64,000 nt of DNA from Tenebrio molitor (taxonomy: Eukaryota > Arthropoda > Insecta > Coleoptera > Tenebrionidae): contig NC_091048.1 of the NCBI RefSeq assembly GCF_963966145.1, forward strand, positions 24,862,001-24,926,000, in the 5' to 3' direction. Position numbers and translations under genes: made by a program. Shown piece by piece: positions 47,101 through 57,425 of the stretch. Position 1 is the first letter of the stretch, and each line of letters opens with the position of its first letter. The notes below the pieces were generated by a model that saw nothing but the letters and a program-made list of their open reading frames with translations, had not been told where the DNA came from and did not search any database.

Positions 47101-50100
47101 TAGAATTTCTATCATACTCCAGCAAACTCCCCCCACTTGTAAGTATACTCCAAATGTTCCAAAAAACTCCACTTTTCATGTTGATCTGAACACCTTCACG
47201 TCCACCCACTCCAACCCCATCTTTCCACTCTTGTATCAAGCAACTGCGAGCCGTAAACAAGCAAAATCTTTGACGGAGACGCGGATCTGGCGTCGCGCAA
47301 CTCCAAATTGGAAGACGCATTTCAACTTTGCATCTTGTCGGATGTAAACATCTTTTTCCGATGCACTCGTCTCGACTGACGCAATTAAATTAATCAAAGA
47401 CGGATGCAGGACGCGGGGTCGCTTCGTAAAATTCGAACGAGACAAAATAAACAGAGAGACGTTCGCGGTTACGGCATGTTGTTTTCGTGTAATTTGCTTT
47501 TGGCAATTGGAACGGTGCAGTTTTAATGTTTGCTCAGATGACACGAACGTAAACCGGTAAATCGATTTGTTGACGCATCTCGGAGATTGTTTTGGAAGGG
47601 CTAATTTTCGAGCAGATTTTAAAATTAAAAAGGACCCAAGCTCCTGCACTCGACTTCGAGGAACGCAAACAGAGATCCTCTCACGACCGTCCAGGACGCT
47701 TCCGGGGATTATCATACGGAACGAGCTCGCCCTTGCTCCGTGCAAAGGAAAAAAAACACAACATTCGATGGTGCGCACCCCTTCGTGACTGCACAATATC
47801 TCGGCCGTCTGAATTTTTCAGTTCAACTGGCCACACTCCCCCGTCAATTTTTAATGTGTTTACGTTTTCCTGAGTACGATAAATATCCATAATAAAAATA
47901 CAGGTTATTACTCATAAAACTAGATCGACGGACTCTCCTTGCTGCCCCCCGTTCTAAATATTTAGAAAGTGTATTGATGTCGGCTCATTTGGCACACATT
48001 ATGAAAGTTGGAAGGGCGGCCGGAAAAACTGGGTTAAGATCGTTCCCGGTCCCGAATCTGAAATGTTAACGGATCCAGGTTGAACCCGGATAGTTTGATT
48101 AATGTCGAAAGTTTTTCCGACCCCTAAATTTGGATTTCGTTTGTGGAACTGGACCAATTCAGATCTGATGCAGCAACAACACCACCCCCGCCGTAAACTC
48201 CTAGTAGTGAATTCGTCTCCGGCGGCGGCACGTATTCCCGCCCATTTGCTTAAGACAGAGACTCCATTTTACCGGAATAAATTATAACGAACCAAGGTGA
48301 ATGGTCGTATTTGTGTAACGTCAACGACAACGATCTCGTCATTATCGTGTCGTTGCATCTAACGGCTGCAAATTATCAAGACAAAAAGTCTCCGTGTTCT
48401 CCTCTCGAGCGCGGCGAATCTCGTCCGCACCAGATGATGTAAACACGAGACATTTGTCTTCATCTCGATTTATGCAATTCCTCGGGGTTCGTTCGCTCTC
48501 GATCGATCGGGCGCCATCGATCGGTCACTTCTGGTCTCGCTCCTGGCGCGCTTTATTAATTCACCACCTCGAATGGAACAAAATAACCGGCTCGGACATA
48601 AACTAGCTGTCGATCCGGGAAGGGGTAAACAAGTGGTCATTATTCACTTTATTAGGGTTGGTGTTTATTGCCTCCATTTAAAAATCATTAATCTAACCCT
48701 AAACGTGGGGGACACGTGTCCCGGAACAAAGAGTCCAGTGCACTGGGACAAATCGATAAATCTGGTGGTAGGAAAGTGTTGCACAACCTCGCGCCGCTCA
48801 TAAAACCGTTGTGTAACATGATAATAAGATAATCTAGTCGCAGGTTTGCGTGCAGATTTAGAACTAACTTCTCCCCGCGGACTAGTTGGATGGAATAAAC
48901 GAATCCCAGACATGGAAAACGTTAGCCTCATCATAATTTCCGCGGCGTTGCACTTGCCAATAAGCCCCGCGTAAAATGTCGCCCGTACTTGCAGATTTTT
49001 CATCAGGGAAGGAAGGGTCCATTGTTCCATTGTTCCACGCCCAGTTTGTGCCAAATAAGCAGCGTTCGCTATTAGCAAAATGCAGCGACTCTCAGTGCAC
49101 TCTCCTGCCAAAGGGTGACACCGGCGATGAATTCAATGATCCTCGAAAGCTTCCGCGTTGAGCTTTCGATTTTATCTTTTTTTGGAAAAAGCTGCGATAA
49201 GAGGGCATAAATCAAGCATCGGGAGCCCCCCCAGCTGGTCCCAATTCCGGCCGCGAGTCCCGTCTAATGTGGAAATTATTCCTGCGGACCAGAAACGGGG
49301 AACGGCTCGACGGAGAAGGCGACGGCGGAGAAAAAACATCCACAAATCTCCACTTTCCCATCCGAGATAATCCAATGAAATCTAAGTGAAATATAAATGT
49401 CTGTAGAGTGTCGCTCTATTCCCAATGCAAGCGGAAAATACGACAGCAGCCCGGAAGAAACACACAAACAAGAGCGCACACGGCGAAAAACAAAAAAGGA
49501 ATACACCGCCATCAACCAAGGTCGGTGGAATGCCGGAGCGGATGCGGGTCACGTTCGAGATTGGAGTTGTTGTGGGGGCGGCGCGGGCGTGCGGGGGTGG
49601 CTCTTTTCGATGTTCTGCTCCTTGATCTAGGAAGTGGCAGACATCGTCCAACAAGTGAAACTACCGCACATTTTATGTTTCCAAAAATGAGCCGGAGGGG
49701 ACGGGGAAAAAAACCGAAACGGATCAAACTGGTTCGAGGACGCGATGCCAGATGTTCCGGGGAATTTCTTTACAATTGCCAACGGCTTGGAACACGAACC
49801 GGCCGCAAATCAAGATGGCACTACACATTTATACGCCGACGTGGATTTACGCCGGCAACAATTACCAGCTTGGTTGCTCCGACGGAGGCCATAACTTTCG
49901 AGCGGAGCCCCGGAAAATTTATAATTTATCGGTTTTTTGAAGTGTCCCGATCGCCAACAGGAGATCCTTTACGGTCACCGCCGCGGTTCCACTTCCGTTC
50001 CCATCAAGCTTATTGAATGGCGGACATTCGAACCTGTAGGTGCGGGTGATTCTATATTTATACCATTTACTTTCATCTCCTAAATATAGCGGAGCGCATT

Positions 50101-51037
50101 TGATAAAAACCGACTCACGACCATCATTTTTCCTTGTATTTTTAGACGCCAAGTATCACGATAACCGGAGGAATCCGTGACTGAATGTACTTGCCCGGAT
50201 CTCGTACTGCAGGGTGGGACAGCCAGACGAGAAACTGTTTCTCCCGTTCGTGCACGACATTCTAGGCCTCGATTCCTTTCAATATCCGACTTTACAAAAA
50301 TTCCACCCAATTTACATATTGATGCCTCGTCAACTGCGTCTCCGCCGGTGAAGAACTCCTTCCACTCTTTCCCCACACGTACCAAGACCCCGAACTAAAA
50401 CATTTAACAATATTTTGAAAAACGGGGTGTGTCGTGTACGGCAAAATATGGAATACCAGACGGCAACGAAACAGACAAAACATTTCAACAATACAAAATA
50501 AAGTTCTTTGGATCCTTCGAATGACGAAACAGATAGAAGAAATCACCCGACCATAGAATTAGCTCTTGATATGGAATATCTATGCATGGGTTGTTTTTAT
50601 AAATTTCACTCAAGACTCTCTCCCCTCTGTACACCCGGGAGCCAATGTGCCCTTGTGGGGCTCCAGTAGAGAGAAGAAAAGTGTTGACGCTTCGGCTATG
50701 AAATATTTACGGAAGTTGCTCTATTTGACATTTCCAAACGCAATATCTTATCTTATAATCCATTGTGGAAAGGTCTAAGTTTAGGGAGGATTCCATAATA
50801 ATTCTTCTTGAAAAGTTGTGTTTTTCTGTTTGTTATGTTTATCGAAAAATAGGATGTCTATCATTAAGAAGAAGTTTTTATTGGGGTAGTATCTGGGAAT
50901 AAAGAAAGTATTTCCGACAACATTTATAATAAAATCAAAAAGCAAATGGCAGATAATCATTTTTTAAATTGTTTCAGATTCTGTAACAAGACTCTTCTGA
51001 GACCATTTATAATAACAAATAGAAAAAGAATGTGGTC
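47101..51037. other. GC-rich noncoding block upstream of the CpG island
   Basis: To about 50410 the sequence is CpG-rich with many overlapping open frames on both strands (the longest about 200 codons at 49408-50016 plus). They are Arg/Ser/Pro-rich and match no family I know. 50410-51037 is AT-rich with nothing recognised. Confidence 0.45.
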
Positions 51038-51318
51038 ATTGTTCACTTTAACTACTTCTGGAATTTTCACGTTTTTTCTGGCTAGACAGCCTCAGGGCGT
51101 CCTCCTGCATCGTTTTCCATCACTCAAACCTTGTGCAAATGAATTTTCCTTACCCTTTAGTTATACTAAGACCTTGACGCGACCCTGAAACACAACGAGA
51201 GAGAAAAAAAAGGCATTTGCACAAGGTTTGAATGGTGGGAAACGATCTAGGAGGACGCCCTGAGGGTGTCTAGCCAGAAAAAAACGCGAAAATTCCAGAA
51301 GTAGTTAAAGTGAACAAT
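51038..51318. mobile_element. Long-arm foldback MITE family M-3, copy 2
   Basis: Same arms and loop as 39090-39398, at roughly 95% match by eye, but without the loop tandem repeat and without the arm duplication. Both copies sit in AT-rich, transposon-bearing blocks. Confidence 0.88.
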
Positions 51319-51427
51319 TACCAAAAATGTACCTAAAAAAGTGCCAAAAAACCCATCAAAAATTAAAGCAGCAAGAAATGCGCAAAACTGAGAAAGCGGA
51401 TTCTTCTCTATTATTTTACAATCTCAT

Positions 51428-51541
51428 TAAAAGTTATTTATTTAACGAGTTCGTGTGTAAATTGGGCTTTTTTTAGTATGAGTGGGCCAGATTAAAGGCC
51501 CACGAGTGCCAAAAAAAGTCCAATTTACACAAGAACGAGTT
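51428..51541. repeat. Hairpin element with 45-bp arms
   Basis: AACGAGTTCGTGTGTAAATT at 51444 returns inverted as AATTTACACAAGAACGAGTT ending at 51541. The arms also share GGGCTTTTTTTAG / CCAAAAAAAGTCC and GAGTGGGCC / GGCCCACGAGTG. The leader AAAAGTTATTTATTTAAC precedes it. No gene. Confidence 0.75.
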
Positions 51542-54026
51542 GAATACAACGTTTTTTTTGTTCGACGACACCCTTAAAGGCTCCAAATCGCTTAAAATAT
51601 TTAAAATTAACTTGACGTTTCGTTTTGTCACATTTATCAAAATCCGTTCACATAGGAGAAAATGTTCAAATTCTGACAGTGTCGAACAAAAAATAAATTT
51701 CTTCGTTCCTAAGCATTCAAATTATTTTATCTTCAAGCGGTCGAAAATCGCGCTTTTGTGTATCTCTAGAGAAACCATTGAAGTGGCTTTTTTGTGGAAC
51801 ACTACAAATTCAAAGAGTTAAAATGTCGCCGAGTTGCCGACCTCGACATCGTCTCGGTTTTCAATCTCTTGGTCTGGCACAAAAAGACTCACTTCTACTC
51901 TTAATGATATAATCTACTATTATTTGAAAAGGAAAACCATTGATACTGACGAAGTATTTATTAAAAAAAAAGTTAATCACGTGAGTAACTCTTTATTCTC
52001 CACCTTAAGCGTTTTGTAAAAAATGTTTGTCTAAATTTTATTCATTTTTTTTTTTATCTAACAGATGTCAAAATGTCTTCAGTTATTCTCGACATATACG
52101 AGGACCTTATTTTATTTATATAACAGTCTCGAAGAATTTTTTACAACAGAAAGGAGGTGGAAACGTGTTGATTTGTTATCATCCTCGGTGGTGAGGGTCG
52201 TGGTTAAGCGAAAAATGCAGGGACGCCTAGCTCTCCGGACCGCCGTCGAGATAGGGGAGCTAATTAAAAGAAGGATGAACATAAATCCGCGTTCGTGAGG
52301 CACCCTGATACCTACCGAATTTGCAACTTATTCGCACATAAAACTATTTTATAAGCTCCTCACTTGCGTCAAATTATTCATATGCGAGCATTAAAATTAA
52401 TTAAAATTTTAGGAAGCCACGGCAAAACCTTCCAACTTGCACGAAACAATTTATGGCTCTGTTTACGTTTACCTTAACCGTTTTACGGCGGCGAAAATTC
52501 AGCACTTTTTGACGTTTCGAGCTCGGCGATACCTGTCCTGAATTCGAATTGAATTGAATTTTTTTGAAAATTTCCAATTGTTCCGGTTCACCTGAGCGGA
52601 AGGACGGTTCGGTTCGGTGGAAACGTGTGAACCGGGCGTGGTAACAGTTTCACAAAGAAAAATTAATTGTTTAACGATTTAGATAAATATTGCCCATTTA
52701 ACTCTAATTGTGACCGAGTCAAAAATGAAATATCTAAATATTTGCCGGAAATAAACATTGACTCGAGAGAGCGCAGAGCCGGGGAGAATTTGGTAGGTGC
52801 TAATGTAGTCTGCCGGAGCTGAGAGATCCAGTTTGGATTGATTGTTTGTATAGCAAACAACTGTTTCATCAACATACAACTCAGATGGAGCCAAAGTTCA
52901 GTGTGATAGCTCAGAAACTGTGCCGACTCGTGCATCAAAACATCCCCCGAGCGATAACCACCCGCCCCCGCGCGCGCCTTTCTTAATTCCGTGTGTGCCC
53001 CACTTCCGGATTTTTGATTGCGTATTAATCCGTCCCCCGCCTAGGTGGAGAGTCTTTCGGCTTTCGCGGAGTACAACGTTAATTAAGTCCAAATCAAATT
53101 ACCATTTGGATTTCATGCTCATTAAATCGCAGTCTCGGCGCGGCTGGCGCACTGACGAGCCCCTACCCTTCTCATTATGCTCGCCCCCCGGACACCCCTC
53201 TCGCGTCGCGCGGCTTCACCCCTCGCAAAAACCCTCCTTGCGGACCTCTCTCGCATTTGCACCTTGCCCTCCGATGCGACAAATTTCGCTCCGGCCCGAA
53301 CGTTCAATTGACGATAAATTCGGAGACAGAAAGGGCCCCGGAATTCATTAACGCGCCGTAATAACCCGGAATCGGGACTGCGACTACCGGAATTTTGTTT
53401 TTATTTTACCGGGGGACGCCCGAATTCATCACCACACCAGGAAACGGTCTCTTTTGACCCTTCTGCCAACACCTTTCAACTCCTCCTCTGTGTCTTCTAC
53501 TCTTCAAAAGTCACCAAGACGCTCTAAAATTTGTACGAGTGGGTGTTCCTGGGACACCGTTACAGATGCCACAAGATAATTTAAGTCATCTTGGAAATAA
53601 TTAGCTTTCAGCTTTTGGGAAAAAATCTTTCGTGGAGCTGCAGATGGTATCGTCCCGAGGGGCCAAGAGTGGAGGTCCTTAATCTAATATTCCAATAAAT
53701 TAGCCGCTTAGAGTATCCGGTCGGTCCAATCCTAGGTCGGTGCGGCTTAATTGCACATATCAAACAATGTATGCAAATCGTAGGTATGCATTAATCCCCC
53801 TCGCCGTAATAATAATCAACAGTGGCTATTAAATGTTTCCCTGAACAATCTGCACTCGCTAAAACAATACGAAACTAATTAATGTGGCCGCAAGCCGCCC
53901 ATTATACACCTTAATTCATTACATGCGGCTTACCCAGAAATTCTTATTTATATTATGGCAAGTGTGGCCGCCGGTAATCGGATTAATAATAATATAAATT
54001 TACGAACTCCAATTGTAATCCACAGT
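51542..54026. other. Noncoding: AT-rich then GC-rich block
   Basis: 51542-52130 is AT-rich. 52130-54026 is CpG-rich and free of recognised transposons; overlapping frames at 52920-53351 (plus) and its complement look like GC by-products. Confidence 0.5.
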
Positions 54027-55043
54027 TCCAGTCAGGATCGCCGGAAGAAATTATTAATTGGGAGAATGCGACCGAGTTGGGAATTTTCGGAAGTGCAGCG
54101 TTCCAGATTTTGGAAAGGGAAGTGCAGCATTCCGCAGGGCTTCTCGCTCGATCCAGGATTTTGAACCAGTTTGCTTAAAAAGTGTAGAGCAAAAATGACA
54201 TTTAGTAATTTTTTGGCAAAATCACAGGACTGAATCCATCTGTTCGCGTTATCCGGCTCGAAGGATGAAAATGTTAGCGTTATATCGAAGGACCAGATTT
54301 ATTGCGATATCCTTGCGGTTCGAAATGACAAGACTTCTTTTGTCGATGCTTGCTGATTTATTTCTGGTAATGGTTACAAGTCTAGCTTATATCTAAGGAT
54401 TTGAGTTAGGGGTGGTAACCCCCACCAGTGGTAGCGCTAACGGCCTGATCAAGGATTTTCTAAAAATGAGAACGAAAAATCCATCTGTAATGTCAGAAGA
54501 TCTTTTACCACAATAGTATTGCACGAAGGCTGCGAGGGCAATAATTCCACGAGGGTTAAAAGGCGCTTTAGTCCCGTGGTACATAGGTATGTATACTATT
54601 CTTGGACGACCTATTTTATTTAATGGAACTCGAATTCTAAGCCAGATTTCCAGTCGCAAGAAATTATTAATTTGGAGAATGCCACCGAGTTAGGAATTTT
54701 CGAAAGTGCAGCGTTCCACATTTTGGAAAGGGGAGTGCAGCATTCCGTCATGTGAACGCAGGGCATGTCACTCGATCCAGGATTTTGAAGCAGCTTGCTC
54801 ATAAAGTGTAGACAAAAAATGATATTTAGTAATTTTTTGGCAAAATTAATTCGCCAGAGAACTGAATCTATCAATGATTTTTTAAAAAGGAGAAGGAAAA
54901 ATCTATCTGTAATGTCAGAGGGTCTTTTATTACAATACGAATTGCGTGGGAAAGGACGAAAGTGCATCTTTTCGTCCCGAGTGTAAGTATATTGCACGAG
55001 GGCAGCGAGGCCAATAATTATATGAGGGATTAAAAGGCGGCTA
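54027..55043. repeat. Diverged tandem duplication of a roughly 400-bp unit
   Basis: Copy I is split (54027-54240 and 54447-54575) by about 200 extra bases. Copy II is continuous (54647-55043). Shared text includes AGAAATTATTAATT, AAGTGCAGCGTTCCA, CTCGATCCAGGATTTTGAA and TTTAGTAATTTTTTGGCAAA. ATCTGTAATGTCAGA and TATTGCACGA with GCGAGG are also shared. The GCACGAGGG words also occur near 23.9 kb, hinting at a dispersed family. No conserved reading frame. Confidence 0.75.
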
Positions 55044-55387
55044 CATATGTACCCTATTTTTTCCCTTCCGGTTCGAAATGTAGGCTGTGGATACCTCATT
55101 TGAGGTGAGAAAATTCAACTTTCTCACTAAGGAAAGAAAGATAATCATGAAATGTTTATGGTAAAACTGTACCAAAATACAAATGTCAAAAGTGTCAAAA
55201 GTGAAATAAGTTATTGATAAATGAAAGCCAATTCAATAAAACAAGTTGGTAGATCAATCATATAATCTGGAAAATAAACAGATAAGCTAGGTGGGTACTA
55301 CAACATCTGTTTATATCAAATTTTCGAACAAACGTCAAATCTTCAAATGCGATGACAAGTTAATTAAACAAATAACCCAGCCTACTA

Positions 55388-57423
55388 CAGTACAACCTCG
55401 ATAATCCGAACCAATTCAGCACGAGCGTGTTCGGATTTGGCTTTTGTTCGGATTAAAGAAAACTATCCAAAAAGACTACAAACAAACTGAAAAATAATAT
55501 TTATTCCAAAAAATAACATCAGAGCCTACTCGTTAAGAAAAAAATCTTTAATTGACGTTTGTTTGAAGATATTTGATTTATTAATGTGTAGTTTCATCGC
55601 TTTTTCTCGCATTTGCCTTAGCAATAATATTTGATTCAATGGAATGCCATTTTCCGTTGCCCATTGGATACAAATATTGAAACCAGCTAATGCTGTGCTG
55701 TGAAGAGTTGATCCTTCTTCAGTATCTGGTTCATCTTCTTCTGGTTCATTTTGTTCCACGACCTCAGCAACAATTTCATCGTCTGTAAATGTGATGTCTT
55801 GTTTTTCATCTTCATTGTCGATTGCCCATATTCTAACTTCATTTCTAGTTAGATTTCCTCCTTTAGACAAGTTATTTAGGAGTCCAGTCATAATAGCTAA
55901 TTCGTTTTCTTTTGTGTTCTCATCCGGACGATTCCCTCTCAGTAGTGTGGATAATGGAAGCAGATCTTCTTCATCATAGGAATTATCTTGATTATCGTTA
56001 ATGAAAGATGCGTCTTGAAAGCGATTGGGCCAAAGATTCTTCCAAGATTTTGTAATTAAGTTTACACTAACAGATTGCCATGCTTCCTCCAGTGAATAAA
56101 CAACGTCTTTTAGGTTTAATTTTTTCAAAGTCTCAGAGATGTCATTTTCTGCACTTACAACTTGCAGCAGCAGAGTCTTGCGATAATGTAGCTTAATGGC
56201 TTGGATGACGTTCTGATCCATGGGCTGCAATATCGGTGTACAATTTGGTGGTAAAAACATGGTGGTAATTTGACCATCGTCACTAAGTAACTCGTCTTCA
56301 CTGGGATGCCCAGGAGCGTTGTCCAGAACAAGAAGTGCTTTCTTCGGCAATTTTAATTCTGACATTTTTCTTCTCACGGCTGGTACAAATTCTTCGAAGA
56401 ACCATTCCTTGAATATATCTTGAGTGACCCAAGCTCTAGGCTGTCCTTTGTAAATCACTGGTAAGGAACCAGTCTTAGTAAAAGCTCTCGGTTTTCTGGC
56501 TTTCCCAATTACGAGCAGTTTCAGTTTGTGGGTGCCCGTTGAGTTGGCACAGGGCATAAATGTTATCCTTTCTTTACTAATCTTACGCCCCGGAGCAGAA
56601 TCTTCATTTTTGTGTACTAGAGTCTTATTTGGAAGAACCCTCCAAAATAATCCACTTTCGTCTGCATTGTACACTTGATCTGGTGTCAACCCGAGTTCTC
56701 CAATTTTCTGCAGAAATTTATTCTTGAATGGTTCAATGGCGGTTATGTCCGAAGAAAGTTTTTCCCCACTTACAGTCAGCTGTCGAATACCGAATCTATT
56801 TTTAAATTTGTCAAGCCAACCCAAACTAGCTTGAAAATCATTTTTTCCTGTAATTTTTTGATAAAAATATCTTGCCTTTTCTCTCAAAATTTCTCCAGAT
56901 ATCGGGGTATTTCGGCATCTTTCTTGAAGAAACCACGTGTAAACTGCAGAATCTACTGCTGGGTAAAATGCTTGCTTTATGGTTTTTCTTTTACTTGTTT
57001 CGGCTTCGCTAGATGCAATAAATTGTTTTATTTTCTCTTTTTTCTTTTTAATATCCGAAATTGTAGCTTTTCCTACTCCATATTCTTTTGAAAGTGCTGT
57101 GACCGTTTGTCCGTCTTCGAGTTTTTGTAAAATGTTATACTTTTGTAACAGAGTAAGGGTACGATGTTTTCTTTTTTCTGCCATAATTTTGTGTAATAAA
57201 GCAACGATACTCTCACAAAGACGCACTTCTTGTAACTGAAAATGCATTCATTGTTTTGTTCTCCCCACTTTCTTCTAACAGCTAGTCAAAACAAACATGT
57301 TATGACGGTGTTCGGATTAGCGAATTTGAACAACTGGTTTTGTTCGGATTATAGAAACAAAATATTTGTTCGGATTACTGGAGTTTCGGATTACCGGGGG
57401 TTCGGATTATCGAGGTTGTACTG
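55388..57423 (-). mobile_element. Complete Tigger/pogo-type DNA transposon
   Basis: The element is bounded by perfect 25-bp terminal inverted repeats that begin CAGTACAACCTCGATAATCC. It is flanked on each side by TA (55386-55387 and 57424-57425), the target duplication typical of the Tc1/mariner/pogo superfamily. A single long transposase gene fills the interior on the minus strand. Inside the right end the word TAATCCGAA (either strand) occurs five times within about 115 bases, and inside the left end about three times. These are probably transposase binding sites. Perfect repeats and an undamaged gene suggest recent, possibly current, activity. Confidence 0.93.
55526..57247 (-). CDS. Tigger/Jerky-type transposase, intact
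   Basis: This 573-residue open frame encodes a cut-and-paste DNA transposase of the pogo/Tigger group (related to CENP-B and Jerky proteins). A pipsqueak/CENP-B-type helix-turn-helix lies at about residues 25-75 (LTLLQKYNILQKLEDG ... YGVGKATISDIKK). It is followed by a second CENP-B/Tc5-type DNA-binding region at about 90-160. The DDE_1 catalytic core follows: D196 in VYNADESGLFW, D309 in LLVLDNAPGHP and D344 in LQPMDQNVIQA, all three acidic residues present. An acidic tail region at about 495-520 precedes the C-terminus. Met22 (MAEKRKHR, base 57184) is the likelier family start; the longest frame is given. No stop or frameshift was seen. It lies inside matching terminal repeats, so it serves its own transposon rather than a host role. 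Confidence 0.93.
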   Translation of the reverse strand: MHFQLQEVRLCESIVALLHKIMAEKRKHRTLTLLQKYNILQKLEDGQTVTALSKEYGVGKATISDIKKKKEKIKQFIASSEAETSKRKTIKQAFYPAVDSAVYTWFLQERCRNTPISGEILREKARYFYQKITGKNDFQASLGWLDKFKNRFGIRQLTVSGEKLSSDITAIEPFKNKFLQKIGELGLTPDQVYNADESGLFWRVLPNKTLVHKNEDSAPGRKISKERITFMPCANSTGTHKLKLLVIGKARKPRAFTKTGSLPVIYKGQPRAWVTQDIFKEWFFEEFVPAVRRKMSELKLPKKALLVLDNAPGHPSEDELLSDDGQITTMFLPPNCTPILQPMDQNVIQAIKLHYRKTLLLQVVSAENDISETLKKLNLKDVVYSLEEAWQSVSVNLITKSWKNLWPNRFQDASFINDNQDNSYDEEDLLPLSTLLRGNRPDENTKENELAIMTGLLNNLSKGGNLTRNEVRIWAIDNEDEKQDITFTDDEIVAEVVEQNEPEEDEPDTEEGSTLHSTALAGFNICIQWATENGIPLNQILLLRQMREKAMKLHINKSNIFKQTSIKDFFLNE

Positions 57424-57425
57424 TA

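Noticed and set aside
46720..47103. 127-codon frame with duplicated TTPKNIK peptides
   Set aside because: The duplication is explained by the 200-bp DNA repeat. Composition is Thr/Pro/Asn-rich because the strand lacks G; no family recognised.
49408..50016. 202-codon plus-strand frame
   Set aside because: No domain, Arg/Ser-rich, several overlapping frames in both directions, no supporting splice or promoter signals.
55791..57239. Plus-strand frames across the Tigger transposase
   Set aside because: Antisense shadows of the intact transposase gene.
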